Made by a program: the position numbers and the translations under genes. Of a DNA stretch of 64,000 bases, positions 1-9,180 are shown piece by piece. A model generated the notes under the pieces. The model did no database searches. It saw nothing but the letters and a program-made list of their open reading frames with translations, and was not told the DNA's origin. Within the stretch, counting starts at the first letter, position 1; every line of letters starts with the position of its first letter. Source of the DNA: Ancylomarina sp. 16SWW S1-10-2 (GTDB lineage: Bacteria; Bacteroidota; Bacteroidia; Bacteroidales; Marinifilaceae); the NCBI RefSeq assembly GCF_009669305.1, contig NZ_SADB01000006.1:62264-126263 (forward strand). Reading direction: 5' to 3'.

Positions 1-274
1 TAGCCATTTCTAGAACCTTTTGAGCTCCTTCTCTAAATTCAGTGGTGCAATCGAGTCCTCTTTGGCTCATAATTTTTAAAGAACAATTAGTTTGCTTAAT
101 AATTTCACATGGTTCACGAGGCGTATCTAGACCACCTAATACCTCAGGACAAACAGGTATTAAACGTCCTGAATCAAGAAGATTTTTAAACTCATCAGTT
201 CGACTACTAGCACCATTATATCTACAATTAACTCCCAGTAAACAAGCACTTATTAAATAAATTTCCTTGGACAT
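1..274 (-). CDS. DUF523 family protein (partial, C-terminus off the left edge)
   Basis: An ATG at 274 opens a frame that stays open to base 1, giving 91 codons without a stop. The protein begins MSKEIYLISACLLGVNCRYN and has PVCPEVLGG at residues 40-48, followed by a TPREPCEI segment. These cysteine-bearing motifs are typical of the short DUF523 family (YbbK-like), whose biochemical role is not established. The family is usually about 140-160 aa, so roughly the last third lies outside the window. The gene is divergent from the phosphatase at 491; the 216 bp between them must hold both promoters. Family assignment is firm, function unknown. Confidence 0.8.
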   Translation of the reverse strand, partial: MSKEIYLISACLLGVNCRYNGASSRTDEFKNLLDSGRLIPVCPEVLGGLDTPREPCEIIKQTNCSLKIMSQRGLDCTTEFREGAQKVLEMA

Positions 275-490
275 TAGTCAGCTCTTTTTTCATATATAAT
301 AATTCTGCAATTTATAAAATTCTTTACAGTGATAATGCTTGATTAAGCTCAATTCGACATCCGGAAATAGAAATTAATTATTTTAATTAATCCAATCTAA
401 ATTTCGTGAAAAATCCTTTTGTAAATAAAACCAACATAACGATATTTGTTCCGTTTTAGAAACCCCTGAAATAAACACCAAATAGATAAA

Positions 491-1141
491 ATGAATATAA
501 AAGGAATCGTATTCGATTTAGACGGTACTCTTGCCGATTCTGCTATTGATATGGCAGAATCTATGAATCAAGTTCTAAAAGAGCAAAATCTACCTGTTCA
601 CGACATAGATACATACAAACAATTCGCAGGAAACGGCATACACAAACTTATTGAAAGAGCCTTACCTGAAAATTTAAGAACAGGCGATGCTTTTACCAAA
701 AATGCAAATAGAATGCTCGCTATTTACGGCGAAAATTGTATTAATAAAACCAAACTTTATCCTGGAATAGCAGATCTACTTGATCTTCTTCAAGAAAGGG
801 ACATTAAGATTGCTGTCTTATCAAACAAGCTTGATGAATTAACTCAAAAAGTTATAAAAGTTCTTCTAGCCAATTGGAATGTCACTTTTGCTACTGGAAC
901 GAGTTCTACCGTTAATAGAAAACCGAATCCTCAAGGCGCATTATTAGCAGCTGAAAAAATGGGATTTACGCCTAAAGATATGATGCTTGTAGGTGATTCA
1001 GAAGCAGATATGGAAACTGCAAAAAATGCAGGTATGTTAGGAGTTGGAGTACTATGGGGATTCCGTAGTGCCGATGAATTAAAAGCCAGTGGTGCACAAT
1101 TGATTATCAGCAAAGCTACTGATCTAATAAACCATTTATAG
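491..1141 (+). CDS. gph: HAD-superfamily phosphatase, phosphoglycolate phosphatase-like
   Basis: This 216-aa HAD hydrolase has motif I DLDGT at residues 9-13 (nucleophile D9, acid/base D11), motif II around SNK near residue 110, the motif III lysine in the NRKPNP segment, and motif IV VGDSEAD at 167-173 with acidic residues D169 and D173. A helical cap follows motif I, as in the phosphoglycolate phosphatase (Gph/PGP) group. It would dephosphorylate 2-phosphoglycolate or a similar small phosphoester in the cytoplasm. Substrate cannot be fixed from sequence, since this subfamily also includes beta-phosphoglucomutase and pyrophosphatase relatives. It is monocistronic and ends in a strong hairpin shared with the convergent protease gene. 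Confidence 0.85.
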   Translation: MNIKGIVFDLDGTLADSAIDMAESMNQVLKEQNLPVHDIDTYKQFAGNGIHKLIERALPENLRTGDAFTKNANRMLAIYGENCINKTKLYPGIADLLDLLQERDIKIAVLSNKLDELTQKVIKVLLANWNVTFATGTSSTVNRKPNPQGALLAAEKMGFTPKDMMLVGDSEADMETAKNAGMLGVGVLWGFRSADELKASGAQLIISKATDLINHL

Positions 1142-1150
1142 AATATAAAA

Positions 1151-1190
1151 AGGCAGATATTTCCTAAATGAATATCTGCCTAAATTTTTA
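1151..1190. terminator. bidirectional intrinsic terminator
   Basis: The arms at 1151-1161 and 1171-1181 form an 11-bp stem with a 9-nt loop, followed by a T-rich tract on the plus strand and preceded by an A tract (T tract on minus). It sits between the convergent HAD phosphatase and secreted protease genes and overlaps the protease stop region. Confidence 0.8.
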
Positions 1191-3260
1191 TTTAAGTATC
1201 GTAATTTTTCGCGTTACAATTGAACCATCAATATCCATTTTAAGAATATACAAACCAGATGGAAATGGTCTTAAATCTAGATCGATAAATGAGTTGTATT
1301 GAGAAACGAAACCATTTAATCGCTGTGCTCCTCTCGTATCATACAACCACCAATCAATTCGATTAAATAACACCGCATTTAAATCTACACGAGTTTTCAC
1401 ATTCTTGCTTGGATTAGGATAAATCTCTAATTCAGAATCATAACTTGTATTTACTGTTTGTATTAGATTTTCATCACCACATACATTACTTGTTGTTAAA
1501 CTCACCTGATATTTCCCTGATTTTTTGTACACATGACTTGGATTCATCAATTCTGATGATTCACCATCACCAAAATTCCATAAATATGACTCTGCATTTT
1601 CAGATGCATCTCTAAAATCAAAACTCTTATCCTTAAATAAATAGCTAAAATTAGGTTTTGTATCACTAACAACAATCAAACTAGAATATTCATTATTGCT
1701 CTCGCCATCCTTGGTATAGGTTAAACTAATAGTTTTCACTCCTGGTGAAGAATATTGAACGGTATGTGGTCCTTTAGTCGTAGCTGTAGATGGATTTGCA
1801 TCAACTCCAAAATTCCAAGAGTAAGTATCATAATCCATGTCAATATTAAAAAATACTTCAACATCTGCGTCCACACATGTAATGCTTTTATCAATCTGAA
1901 TAGACTGATTATAACCACCCAAAACGAGAACACCCGTATTCTCGGGATCTAACCAATATTTAAGCTGATTTTCCTTTGCAGGATAGGTATCCCAACTTGA
2001 AGAAAACTTAGCAAAATAATCATTGACTGAATTAGAACAATTGGCATCACCACCAGTAAGATTTCCCACTATTCTATGATTTGTATCAAACAAGGGAGAA
2101 CCTGACGAACCTCCTTCAGTCGTTCCCAATTCCCAGTCTAAAATATGCCAATGCGTATTTTCATCAAAAGTGTAATCTGAATCGGCATAAGAACCTGTTA
2201 CAGGCGCATCATAATCCATAGATATTTTCTTAACATCGCCATTGGGATGATGAATACAAACCGTTTGACTAGGCACTTCGCCAGATCTGTCCCAGCCGAC
2301 ATAGTATACTTGATATATTGCTGGAGGTATAGAACTCATCTCCAAAAGAGAAAAATCGAGATGATTTGTCGTTGCGATTACACTCGACCCTGAAATAGAT
2401 TGATCCATTGTTCCACTTGTACCTTCACATGTTTCTGATTCGTAATTAAAATAAAAGATGGCTTCTTCGGCTATCGTCTCGTCGTGTATAACGTGATATG
2501 AAGTAAGAATATATGGTTTCCCGTCTTTCTTAGTATTATTTATTAAGGTACCCGATGCAATATAACCACCGTAAGTAATGTGACACACTGCCCTCTTCTC
2601 AACTTGCCAATTCAAACCTTCAGGACAATTTATATTCACATTACAAGAACCTGATGAGCTTTTTGTAAGAGAGCTTTTCTCTTTTAGAATTCGAAATACA
2701 TTCTTAAAATCATGATACACTTTTCCCAATTGAAGTTCAGCTTCAAACTCAGGATTTAAGGGTTCTATATATTCAATAATAAGATCTTCTCCTGCTAAAG
2801 GCTGTACTGCAAAGCATCCTGAATCTTTATTATTTTTTTCGGTATATGCACCTAGAACTCTATCGGAAGTGTAGTTATACACAAATAACTGTCCTCCTTT
2901 TGGCAAACGAAACTTGTCAAAAACCAAACTAAGAGAATAAGCTCCTGGCGAAGTAATTGCCAAATTCCAGATGCGTTGTCCACTAGGAATTAACGTCCAC
3001 TTACCTGCATTATCAATAGATTTATTTACCGTAAAACCATAAGCAAACTTTGCATTTTTCAATCTGGATTTCCCTTCATCAAAACTTTTCATTTTAATAT
3101 TGCGCATATCATTAATAGGCATCAAAAATGTCTCAAACTTCATTTGATTAGCTCTCGATTTAAAATAAGGAGAACCTCCATGAGAAATTTGAGTAAATGC
3201 AGGAAAATTAGGAAATAAGACAATTAAAAAAATAAAGATGCTTATAAATTTTAAGCGCAT
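1188..3260 (-). CDS. secreted lysyl-endopeptidase-like serine protease with PKD and T9SS sorting domains
   Basis: This 690-aa protein starts with a signal peptide (about residues 1-23). A trypsin-fold domain follows, with an apparent triad of H256 (in TSYHVIHD), D302 (in NHLDFSLLEM) and S386 (in GGSSGSPLFD), arranged as in the lysyl endopeptidase/S1 group. Around 460-600 there are two PKD-like repeats, the second with a clear WNFGDG motif. The last 75 or so residues, with YPNPSKN and a terminal VTRKITILK, form a type A type IX secretion sorting domain. It is therefore expected to be exported across the outer membrane and cell-surface attached or released. S1-family membership is firm; lysine specificity is inferred from general resemblance only. 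Confidence 0.85.
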   Translation of the reverse strand: MRLKFISIFIFLIVLFPNFPAFTQISHGGSPYFKSRANQMKFETFLMPINDMRNIKMKSFDEGKSRLKNAKFAYGFTVNKSIDNAGKWTLIPSGQRIWNLAITSPGAYSLSLVFDKFRLPKGGQLFVYNYTSDRVLGAYTEKNNKDSGCFAVQPLAGEDLIIEYIEPLNPEFEAELQLGKVYHDFKNVFRILKEKSSLTKSSSGSCNVNINCPEGLNWQVEKRAVCHITYGGYIASGTLINNTKKDGKPYILTSYHVIHDETIAEEAIFYFNYESETCEGTSGTMDQSISGSSVIATTNHLDFSLLEMSSIPPAIYQVYYVGWDRSGEVPSQTVCIHHPNGDVKKISMDYDAPVTGSYADSDYTFDENTHWHILDWELGTTEGGSSGSPLFDTNHRIVGNLTGGDANCSNSVNDYFAKFSSSWDTYPAKENQLKYWLDPENTGVLVLGGYNQSIQIDKSITCVDADVEVFFNIDMDYDTYSWNFGVDANPSTATTKGPHTVQYSSPGVKTISLTYTKDGESNNEYSSLIVVSDTKPNFSYLFKDKSFDFRDASENAESYLWNFGDGESSELMNPSHVYKKSGKYQVSLTTSNVCGDENLIQTVNTSYDSELEIYPNPSKNVKTRVDLNAVLFNRIDWWLYDTRGAQRLNGFVSQYNSFIDLDLRPFPSGLYILKMDIDGSIVTRKITILK

Positions 3261-3333
3261 ATATATTGATGTTTGTAAAGTACAATGTCAAAACTAATCA
3301 TTTTATGTTGAAGAGAAAATCATTAACAAAAAA

Positions 3334-3354
3334 AGCCTCACATTGAGTGAGGCT
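3334..3354 (-). terminator. terminator of the ferritin-like gene pair
   Basis: An 8-bp perfect stem (3334-3341 with 3347-3354) with a 5-nt loop is followed on the minus strand by a run of seven Ts. It lies 24 bp downstream of the second ferritin-like gene. Confidence 0.8.
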
Positions 3355-3377
3355 ATCTTAAATTTCATGCCGTGTTT

Positions 3378-3848
3378 TTAATCATCTTCAAGCTGCTCCC
3401 GTTCTTCTTTATCGAATTGAATTTCCATTATAATCTTCTGCTTAGCTTCGTGCAAAGCAAGCATATAGAATAGATCTTGTAGGTCAGCCGATGTTACCCG
3501 ATCAGCCAAATCCCAATAAAACATAAAAGTTGCTTTCTCTTTCTCCATTGCCATGATTAATGCATCATGATAATTGGGATCTTCATTTGAATAATCCACA
3601 TCGGCAATGTAATGGTCTGTTTTCAATTCTTTAATCTGATCGTAGGAGTGATGGTCAAAATTTCCACTTATGCGTATAGCCTCCAACTTTAAAATATGAT
3701 TCTGCTTTTCAATAGCAATATCCCTAAACAGATCTTCCACTTCGGGAATACTCATTTTATCAGCCAATTCGTTATAAAAATCCACTTCACCCTGTTCTTG
3801 CTCAATAGCAAAATTTAGAACCTCATCTATACTATTATATTTTTCCAT
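3378..3848 (-). CDS. ferritin-like (rubrerythrin-type) four-helix protein, paralogue 1
   Basis: This 156-aa, highly acidic helical protein contains two helix-pair repeats resembling the rubrerythrin/COG1633 ferritin-like domain. The first has an E-rich helix at about 15-30 and EKQNH at 47-51; the second has MEKEK at 101-105 and ALHEAKQK at 131-138. The glutamates are kept, but the second-half position usually occupied by a histidine is lysine (K138), so a complete di-iron centre is doubtful. There is no C-terminal rubredoxin domain. It lies 40 bp downstream of a 151-aa paralogue and probably shares its transcript. A role in iron or peroxide handling is inferred from the fold only. Confidence 0.7.
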   Translation of the reverse strand: MEKYNSIDEVLNFAIEQEQGEVDFYNELADKMSIPEVEDLFRDIAIEKQNHILKLEAIRISGNFDHHSYDQIKELKTDHYIADVDYSNEDPNYHDALIMAMEKEKATFMFYWDLADRVTSADLQDLFYMLALHEAKQKIIMEIQFDKEEREQLEDD

Positions 3849-3888
3849 AACAATTCTAATTAATGGATACTAAACATACGTAGATCTT

Positions 3889-4344
3889 CTAATTGGCACA
3901 CATAACAAACTCATCATACTTTATTTCCAACTTTAGTTTTTGACAAGCTTCCTGATTTGCCAAATTTAATAAGGTTTGTTTACACTCCATGCTAGTCATA
4001 TAATCGGCTAATTCCTGATAAAGAATAAACTTTTCTTTTTCCTTATTCATAGCCATCAAAAGAGTCTCCTTGTAAGATAAATTAATTCTAGTAAAATCAA
4101 TATCAGAAAAAGTTTCTGCAATTTTTAAATCTGGCATACTCTCAATATCTAATAGGACACCAATCTTCTTCATATTTTCTAACTGAATAATTTTAGCTAC
4201 TTTTTCTAGACTTATATTACGGAACAAATGCCTCAAATTTTCATTTTCCATTGTTAAGGAGAACTTCGAATAAAATTGAATTTCATCCATTTCTCTCTCA
4301 ATTGCGAAATCTATTATCTCTTCAAAATCTCTGAAAATTTTCAT
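3889..4344 (-). CDS. ferritin-like four-helix protein, paralogue 2
   Basis: This 151-aa protein is collinear with the downstream 156-aa gene: both open with an FAIE segment, carry E47 at the start of helix B and an AMNKEKEK or AMEKEK helix in the second half. Here the helix-B partner of E47 is lysine (K51) rather than the histidine of its neighbour, and the last helix has QEACQK without a histidine, so the metal ligand set is even less complete. The two genes look like a tandem duplication transcribed from the divergent region shared with menA. A ferritin-like fold is likely; enzymatic or iron-storage activity is uncertain. Confidence 0.65.
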   Translation of the reverse strand: MKIFRDFEEIIDFAIEREMDEIQFYSKFSLTMENENLRHLFRNISLEKVAKIIQLENMKKIGVLLDIESMPDLKIAETFSDIDFTRINLSYKETLLMAMNKEKEKFILYQELADYMTSMECKQTLLNLANQEACQKLKLEIKYDEFVMCAN

Positions 4345-4525
4345 TGTTACTGTTATTTTAAAATATGAAATTAACCTACTAAAGCAGAAGAATTATAATC
4401 TAAATACCTTCTACAAAATAAAAGTTACGAAATAAAAAATACCTAAGCAAAACCTTTTACATGAGACACTTAAACCTTTTGTTGAAATTTGACACGAATA
4501 TCCTAAAGCATTATTTTAAATTGGT

Positions 4526-4533
4526 TAAATTTG
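4526..4533 (+). promoter_or_regulatory. candidate Bacteroidota -7 box upstream of menA
   Basis: TAAATTTG matches the TAnnTTTG -7 consensus exactly and ends 22 bp before the menA start codon. No TTTG lies at the usual 19-21 bp spacing upstream (the nearest is at 4488-4491), so the assignment rests on the -7 box alone. Confidence 0.4.
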
Positions 4534-4555
4534 TGTCTCAAAAAATAGTTTAATT

Positions 4556-5458
4556 ATGAGTAAAACCAAAGCATGGATTCATGCCTTTAGATTAAGAACT
4601 TTACCATTATCCCTCTCTAGTATTATTCTAGGAAGTTTGGTTGCTGCATCAGATAATAAATTCAGTTCTGATATATTTATCCTAGCCATATTAACCACCC
4701 TATTTTTACAGATTCTTTCCAATTTGGCAAACGATTTAGGAGATTCTATTTCAGGTGCTGATAATAATGAGCGTATCGGTCCTGAAAGAGCTATTCAAAG
4801 TGGTATTATCAGCAAAAAGGAAATGAAAAACATGCTTTATGTTTTCATTATGCTTTCTTTAGTTAGTGGTTCATTTTTAATATACAAAGCTGCTCAAGTT
4901 ATAACTCTACAACAAGCCCTTATTATTTTCGCCATTGGTATTCTTGCCATACTTGCAGCTATTAATTACACCATCGGAAAAAATCCATACGGTTACATGG
5001 GCTTTGGCGATCTTTTTGTATTTATCTTTTTTGGCTTGGTAGGTACTTTAGGTTCCTATTTTCTTCATACAGGCTATTTACAATGGGATATTCTATTGCC
5101 AGCAGCATCAATTGGTCTATTAAGCACTGGTGTGCTCAATTTAAATAACTTACGAGACATAGAAAATGATTCTCAAACAGGAAAAAAGACACTTGTTGTA
5201 AAAATTGGATCAAAGGCGGCAAAAAATTATCATCTTATTATTTTAGCTTTAGCAATGCTATTTGCTATCCTTTATAGTCTACTCAATTACGCTTCAATTT
5301 ATCAGTTTATCTACTTGTTAACTTTTCCACTGATTTTGCGTAATATCAAAATAGTATTAACCAATAAAAATCCTCGCGATTTAGATCCCGAATTAAAAAT
5401 CCTAGCACTCTCATGTTTCTTTTTCAGTCTTAGTTTTGGTTTGGGAACTCTTTTATAA
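4556..5458 (+). CDS. menA: 1,4-dihydroxy-2-naphthoate polyprenyltransferase
   Basis: MenA attaches the polyprenyl tail to 1,4-dihydroxy-2-naphthoate, giving demethylmenaquinone, in the inner membrane. The 300-aa protein is almost entirely hydrophobic helices. The UbiA-family aspartate motif is at residues 59-69 (N59, D60, D63, D69), and the second one is around LRDIENDSQTGKKT near 200-213. It is followed within 20 bp by menC and then by overlapping menE, which makes a three-gene menaquinone unit. menD, menB and menF are not in the window. Length and topology are normal for MenA. Confidence 0.93.
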   Translation: MSKTKAWIHAFRLRTLPLSLSSIILGSLVAASDNKFSSDIFILAILTTLFLQILSNLANDLGDSISGADNNERIGPERAIQSGIISKKEMKNMLYVFIMLSLVSGSFLIYKAAQVITLQQALIIFAIGILAILAAINYTIGKNPYGYMGFGDLFVFIFFGLVGTLGSYFLHTGYLQWDILLPAASIGLLSTGVLNLNNLRDIENDSQTGKKTLVVKIGSKAAKNYHLIILALAMLFAILYSLLNYASIYQFIYLLTFPLILRNIKIVLTNKNPRDLDPELKILALSCFFFSLSFGLGTLL

Positions 5459-5477
5459 AACTTATATTTTTCGATTT

Positions 5478-6536
5478 ATGCTTGTAGCTGATTTTCATTA
5501 TTATCCTTTAAATTTTAAACGACCAAGTGGTACTTCTCGTGGAATTCTCAACATAAAAGAATCTTGGTTTGTACGAGTATGGGACAATCAGAATCCTGAA
5601 ATTAAAGGATTGGGAGAATGTTCAATTATTAGAGGATTAAGCCCTGATGACCGAGAAAACTACGAAGAAAAGATTGCTGAGGTTTGTGAAAATATAAATC
5701 AAATTAAAACTTATTTTAAGAATGATTTAATTGAGTGGCCATCCATCTATTTTGGATTCGAGATGGCATTAAAAGATTTACTTAAAGGTGGTAAACGTCT
5801 TCTTTTTGACTCAGACTTTACGAATACTGAATCGAGAATTCCAATCAATGGTTTAGTCTGGATGGGTAATAAAACCTATATGCAAGAGCAAGTACAAGAA
5901 AAAATTGATACGGGTTATGATTGTATAAAACTAAAGATTGGAGCAATTGACTTCGACGAAGAAATTGAAATTATAAAGTCAATACGGGAAAAGTTCACCT
6001 CAGAACAAATAGAAATTAGAGTTGATGCAAATGGAGCCTTTCACCCTGATGAAGCAATGTATAAATTAGAGACACTTGCCAAATTCAACATTCACTCAAT
6101 AGAACAACCTATAAAGGCAGGGAACTGGGAAAATATGGCTCAACTTTGTAGAGAAACCCCACTACCTATTGCTCTTGACGAAGAACTAATTGGGATTTAT
6201 AAATTTGCTGATAAAGTTAAACTAATCAAAACAATTCAACCTCAATACATCATTTTAAAACCAAGCTTAGTCGGCGGATTTAAAGGAAGTCAAGAATGGA
6301 TAGATATTGCAAATGATTCAAAAACACCATGGTGGGCAACATCGGCACTTGAGTCTAATATTGGCTTAAATGCTATTGCCCAATGGGTATCTACATTAAA
6401 TAACCCAATGCCACAAGGTTTAGGTACAGGGCTACTCTACACCAATAATATAGAGTCTCCACTTGAAGTTTCTAATGGTTTTCTAGTTTACAATCAATCT
6501 AAAAAATGGGATCTCAATGAAAAGCTTAAAGCTTAA
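5478..6536 (+). CDS. menC: o-succinylbenzoate synthase
   Basis: MenC dehydrates SHCHC to o-succinylbenzoate in menaquinone synthesis and belongs to the enolase superfamily. Visible features are the PSGTSRG substrate loop near the N-terminus, the KLKIG lysine motif, and the metal ligands in DANGAF, EQPI and DEEL, followed by LKPSLVGG. An upstream in-frame ATG at 5436 would overlap menA by 23 bp. I prefer 5478 because the protein then begins MLVADFHYYPL, just ahead of the conserved core. That leaves 352 aa. The gene lies between menA and menE, and its 3' end overlaps menE by 20 bp. Confidence 0.92.
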   Translation: MLVADFHYYPLNFKRPSGTSRGILNIKESWFVRVWDNQNPEIKGLGECSIIRGLSPDDRENYEEKIAEVCENINQIKTYFKNDLIEWPSIYFGFEMALKDLLKGGKRLLFDSDFTNTESRIPINGLVWMGNKTYMQEQVQEKIDTGYDCIKLKIGAIDFDEEIEIIKSIREKFTSEQIEIRVDANGAFHPDEAMYKLETLAKFNIHSIEQPIKAGNWENMAQLCRETPLPIALDEELIGIYKFADKVKLIKTIQPQYIILKPSLVGGFKGSQEWIDIANDSKTPWWATSALESNIGLNAIAQWVSTLNNPMPQGLGTGLLYTNNIESPLEVSNGFLVYNQSKKWDLNEKLKA

Positions 6537-7590
6537 TTTTTCTCAAGTCAATAAAAGTAAACTCATCGTATTTTGCCAAGATGGAATAAAAACATCGACT
6601 GAACAATGGCAATTGGATATTTATACCTTCATTTTAGAATGGGTAAATGAGGATAAGCTAGTGAAAGCAAAAACATCGGGTTCTACAGGCTCTCCTAAAA
6701 TTATTCTGCTTGAGAAGGCAAAAATGATCGAGTCGGCAAAGATGACAGGTGAATTCTTCAAATTTAAAAAAGAAGATAATGCTCTACTATGTCTCTCTCC
6801 TCAGTTTATAGCAGGTAAAATGATGATTGTTCGAGCAATTGTTTGGCAAATGAACTTGGTTTGTGTTAAGCCATATGGACATCCCATAGAAACGCTTGAT
6901 ACTGAAATTGACTTTGCTGCAATGATTCCTCTCCAAGTTTCAAATAGTATACAGTACAAAGAGCAATTAGCGAAAGTAAAAACAATACTTATTGGCGGAG
7001 GAGTTGTTGATAAGAACTTAGAATTCACATTGGATCAACTGAAGTCTAAATTCTTCTCTAGTTTCGGAATGACAGAAACACTTTCTCATATTGCTCTTAG
7101 GACTTTGAATGGACCTAACAAGTCAAATACCTACAAAGCTTTAAATGGAGTTACTCTTTCTACCGACGATAGAGATTGTTTAAAAATTAAGGCTCAAAAA
7201 CTACTCAATAAAGAAATCATTACTAATGATATTGTTAATCTAATATCCTCTTCGGAGTTTGAATGGTTGGGGCGATATGATCATGTCATTAACTCTGCAG
7301 GTATAAAATTATTTCCAGAAACAATAGAAGAAAAACTAAGTCCATACATTAACAAGCCTTATTTCTTTATTGGTATTCCTGATGAACATTTGGGTGAAAA
7401 AATGATTTTACTAATTGAGTCTCAAACTAATTCAGAAGAGCTAAAAAAGAAGATTTCAGATAAAATAAGACCTCATCTGGAAAAATTTCAGTTTCCTCGC
7501 GAAATTATTTTCCTTTCTAATTTCAAAAGAACGCTTACTGGAAAAATTCAGCGAAAAGCAACTTTAGAGAGTTTCACAGAAAAAAAATAA
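6517..7590 (+). CDS. menE: o-succinylbenzoate-CoA ligase
   Basis: MenE activates o-succinylbenzoate with ATP and CoA. This 357-aa AMP-binding enzyme is compact, as is common in Bacteroidota, compared with about 450 aa in Enterobacteria. It has the P-loop TSGSTGSPK near 54-62, SSFGMTET in the adenylate-binding region, the hinge GRYDHVINSAGIK, and the C-terminal catalytic lysine in TGKIQRKA. The start overlaps the end of menC, which suggests translational coupling. No clear terminator follows in the 240 bp before the next gene. Confidence 0.92.
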   Translation: MKSLKLNFSQVNKSKLIVFCQDGIKTSTEQWQLDIYTFILEWVNEDKLVKAKTSGSTGSPKIILLEKAKMIESAKMTGEFFKFKKEDNALLCLSPQFIAGKMMIVRAIVWQMNLVCVKPYGHPIETLDTEIDFAAMIPLQVSNSIQYKEQLAKVKTILIGGGVVDKNLEFTLDQLKSKFFSSFGMTETLSHIALRTLNGPNKSNTYKALNGVTLSTDDRDCLKIKAQKLLNKEIITNDIVNLISSSEFEWLGRYDHVINSAGIKLFPETIEEKLSPYINKPYFFIGIPDEHLGEKMILLIESQTNSEELKKKISDKIRPHLEKFQFPREIIFLSNFKRTLTGKIQRKATLESFTEKK

Positions 7591-7779
7591 CTCGATAATA
7601 CAAACAAAGCACCTTCCTTCAAAAAAATTGTTTATATTTATACCAAATAAAAATAAGCTATTTCCACAAAAGAAAAACAAGACTCATACACCTCACTGTC
7701 AGAACACTCCAACACACAAATAATAATATTCACATCCTCATATTTGTTTTAAAAACATTTAAATAAGTTTCTAAATGCT

Positions 7780-7810
7780 TTTGTTATAGTAATTGATAAG
7801 AATAAATTAA
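7780..7810 (+). promoter_or_regulatory. candidate promoter of the FadL-like gene
   Basis: TTTG at 7780-7783 and TAAATTAA at 7803-7810 are separated by 19 bp, matching the Bacteroidota -33/-7 arrangement with two mismatches in the -7 box. The start codon is 20 bp downstream. Confidence 0.35.
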
Positions 7811-7830
7811 ATTTTAAGATAGTTACACTT

Positions 7831-9093
7831 ATGAAAATAAAATACAAATTATTAATTTCAGTATCCCTTATTACGGTTGGAATTATTTCGTCACAAACAG
7901 CAAGTGCAACCGATGGTTACTATAGCCTTGCGTATGGTACTCAAAACAAAGGTATGGCTGGTGCAGGTATTGCATGGTACAAAAATTCGCTTATTAATGG
8001 AAATCCTGCTTCTTTAGTGAAACTGGGTGGACAATACCAATTTGGGGTTAATATGTTTAGCCCTAGCCGTGAGTATACAGTAACTGGTAATCCTTCTGGT
8101 ATGCCAAACACCTTTGGTCTAGCCCCTGGAACAGTAGAAAGTGATAGTAAAATGTTTTTTATGCCTACTTTTGGAGCTAACTGGATGCTTAACGAAAAAA
8201 GTAGTTTTTCTGTTGCCATGTATGGTAATGGGGGAATGAATACGGATTATGCTCCTAAAAATGGTTATGGAACTTTTGGCATGCCAGATGCTGATACAGG
8301 AGTTGATTTGGGCCAATTATTCTTAAATTTTAGTTATGCATACCAAGTAAGTGAAAAACACAGCTTTGGGATAACTGCTATTGCCGCTTACCAATATTTT
8401 GAAGCTAAAGGCATCTCCACTTTTGCGGGGATGTCTAGTGATGCTACAAAATTATCAGACAATGGTCATGATAGTTCTTTTGGTATGGGTTTCAAATTAG
8501 GTTACTTAGGTCAACTAACAGATAAATTAAGTGTTGGTGCTAGTTACCAAACTAAGGTTTATATGAGTGAATTTGACGATTATGCTGGTCTTTTTGCTGA
8601 GCAAGGAGATTTCGATATTCCATCAACGTGGACAGTAGGTTTGGCTTATGAGGCTAATGAAAATTGGGTATTTGCTGCCGACTTCAAGCGTATTAACTAT
8701 ACTGACGTTGCTGCTGTATCTAATAACATGAATTTCACATCCCAATTAGGTAATGATAACGGATCTGGTTTTGGTTGGGAAGATATCAATGTTTACAAGA
8801 TAGGTGCAGAATATGCTGGAATTGATACTTGGACTTTAAGAGCGGGTTACTCACATTGTGATCAGCCCATTCAAGAATCAGAAGTGTTGTTTAATATTCT
8901 AGCCCCTGGTGTTATGCAAGATCACATAACTCTAGGTTGTTCTAAAGTATTAAGTGATAAAGGGAACGCTGTACATTTTGCATTTGTTTATGCTCCTGCA
9001 AATTCAGTTAAAGGATATAATCAAATGGATCCATCACAAATAATTAAACTTGAAATGAGTCAAATTGAATTAGAAATTGCATATTCTTTCTAG
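7831..9093 (+). CDS. OmpP1/FadL/TodX-family outer membrane protein
   Basis: This 420-aa protein has a signal peptide ending near ASA (residue 26). The N-terminal hatch-like segment carries AYGTQNKGMAGAGIAW and NPASLVKLG, characteristic of FadL-type long-chain fatty acid and hydrophobic-compound channels. The rest is rich in alternating aromatic beta-strands, and the protein ends in an aromatic residue (AYSF), as expected for an outer-membrane barrel. It probably moves hydrophobic substrates across the outer membrane. The gene is monocistronic with a strong terminator. The specific ligand cannot be read from sequence; a fatty acyl-CoA synthetase lies 12 kb away but not in the same unit. Confidence 0.85.
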   Translation: MKIKYKLLISVSLITVGIISSQTASATDGYYSLAYGTQNKGMAGAGIAWYKNSLINGNPASLVKLGGQYQFGVNMFSPSREYTVTGNPSGMPNTFGLAPGTVESDSKMFFMPTFGANWMLNEKSSFSVAMYGNGGMNTDYAPKNGYGTFGMPDADTGVDLGQLFLNFSYAYQVSEKHSFGITAIAAYQYFEAKGISTFAGMSSDATKLSDNGHDSSFGMGFKLGYLGQLTDKLSVGASYQTKVYMSEFDDYAGLFAEQGDFDIPSTWTVGLAYEANENWVFAADFKRINYTDVAAVSNNMNFTSQLGNDNGSGFGWEDINVYKIGAEYAGIDTWTLRAGYSHCDQPIQESEVLFNILAPGVMQDHITLGCSKVLSDKGNAVHFAFVYAPANSVKGYNQMDPSQIIKLEMSQIELEIAYSF

Positions 9094-9130
9094 TCGATAT
9101 TTTTTGAGAATAAAATTCTCAAGCAACAAA

Positions 9131-9160
9131 AAACGCCACATGTAAATGTGGCGTTTTCTT
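9131..9160. terminator. bidirectional intrinsic terminator
   Basis: Arms at 9131-9140 and 9147-9156 form a GC-rich 10-bp stem, extendable by one pair, with a tight loop. T runs lie on both strands. It separates the convergent FadL-like and YceI-like genes. Confidence 0.85.
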
Positions 9161-9180
9161 TGTACTATCAAATCTGATAT

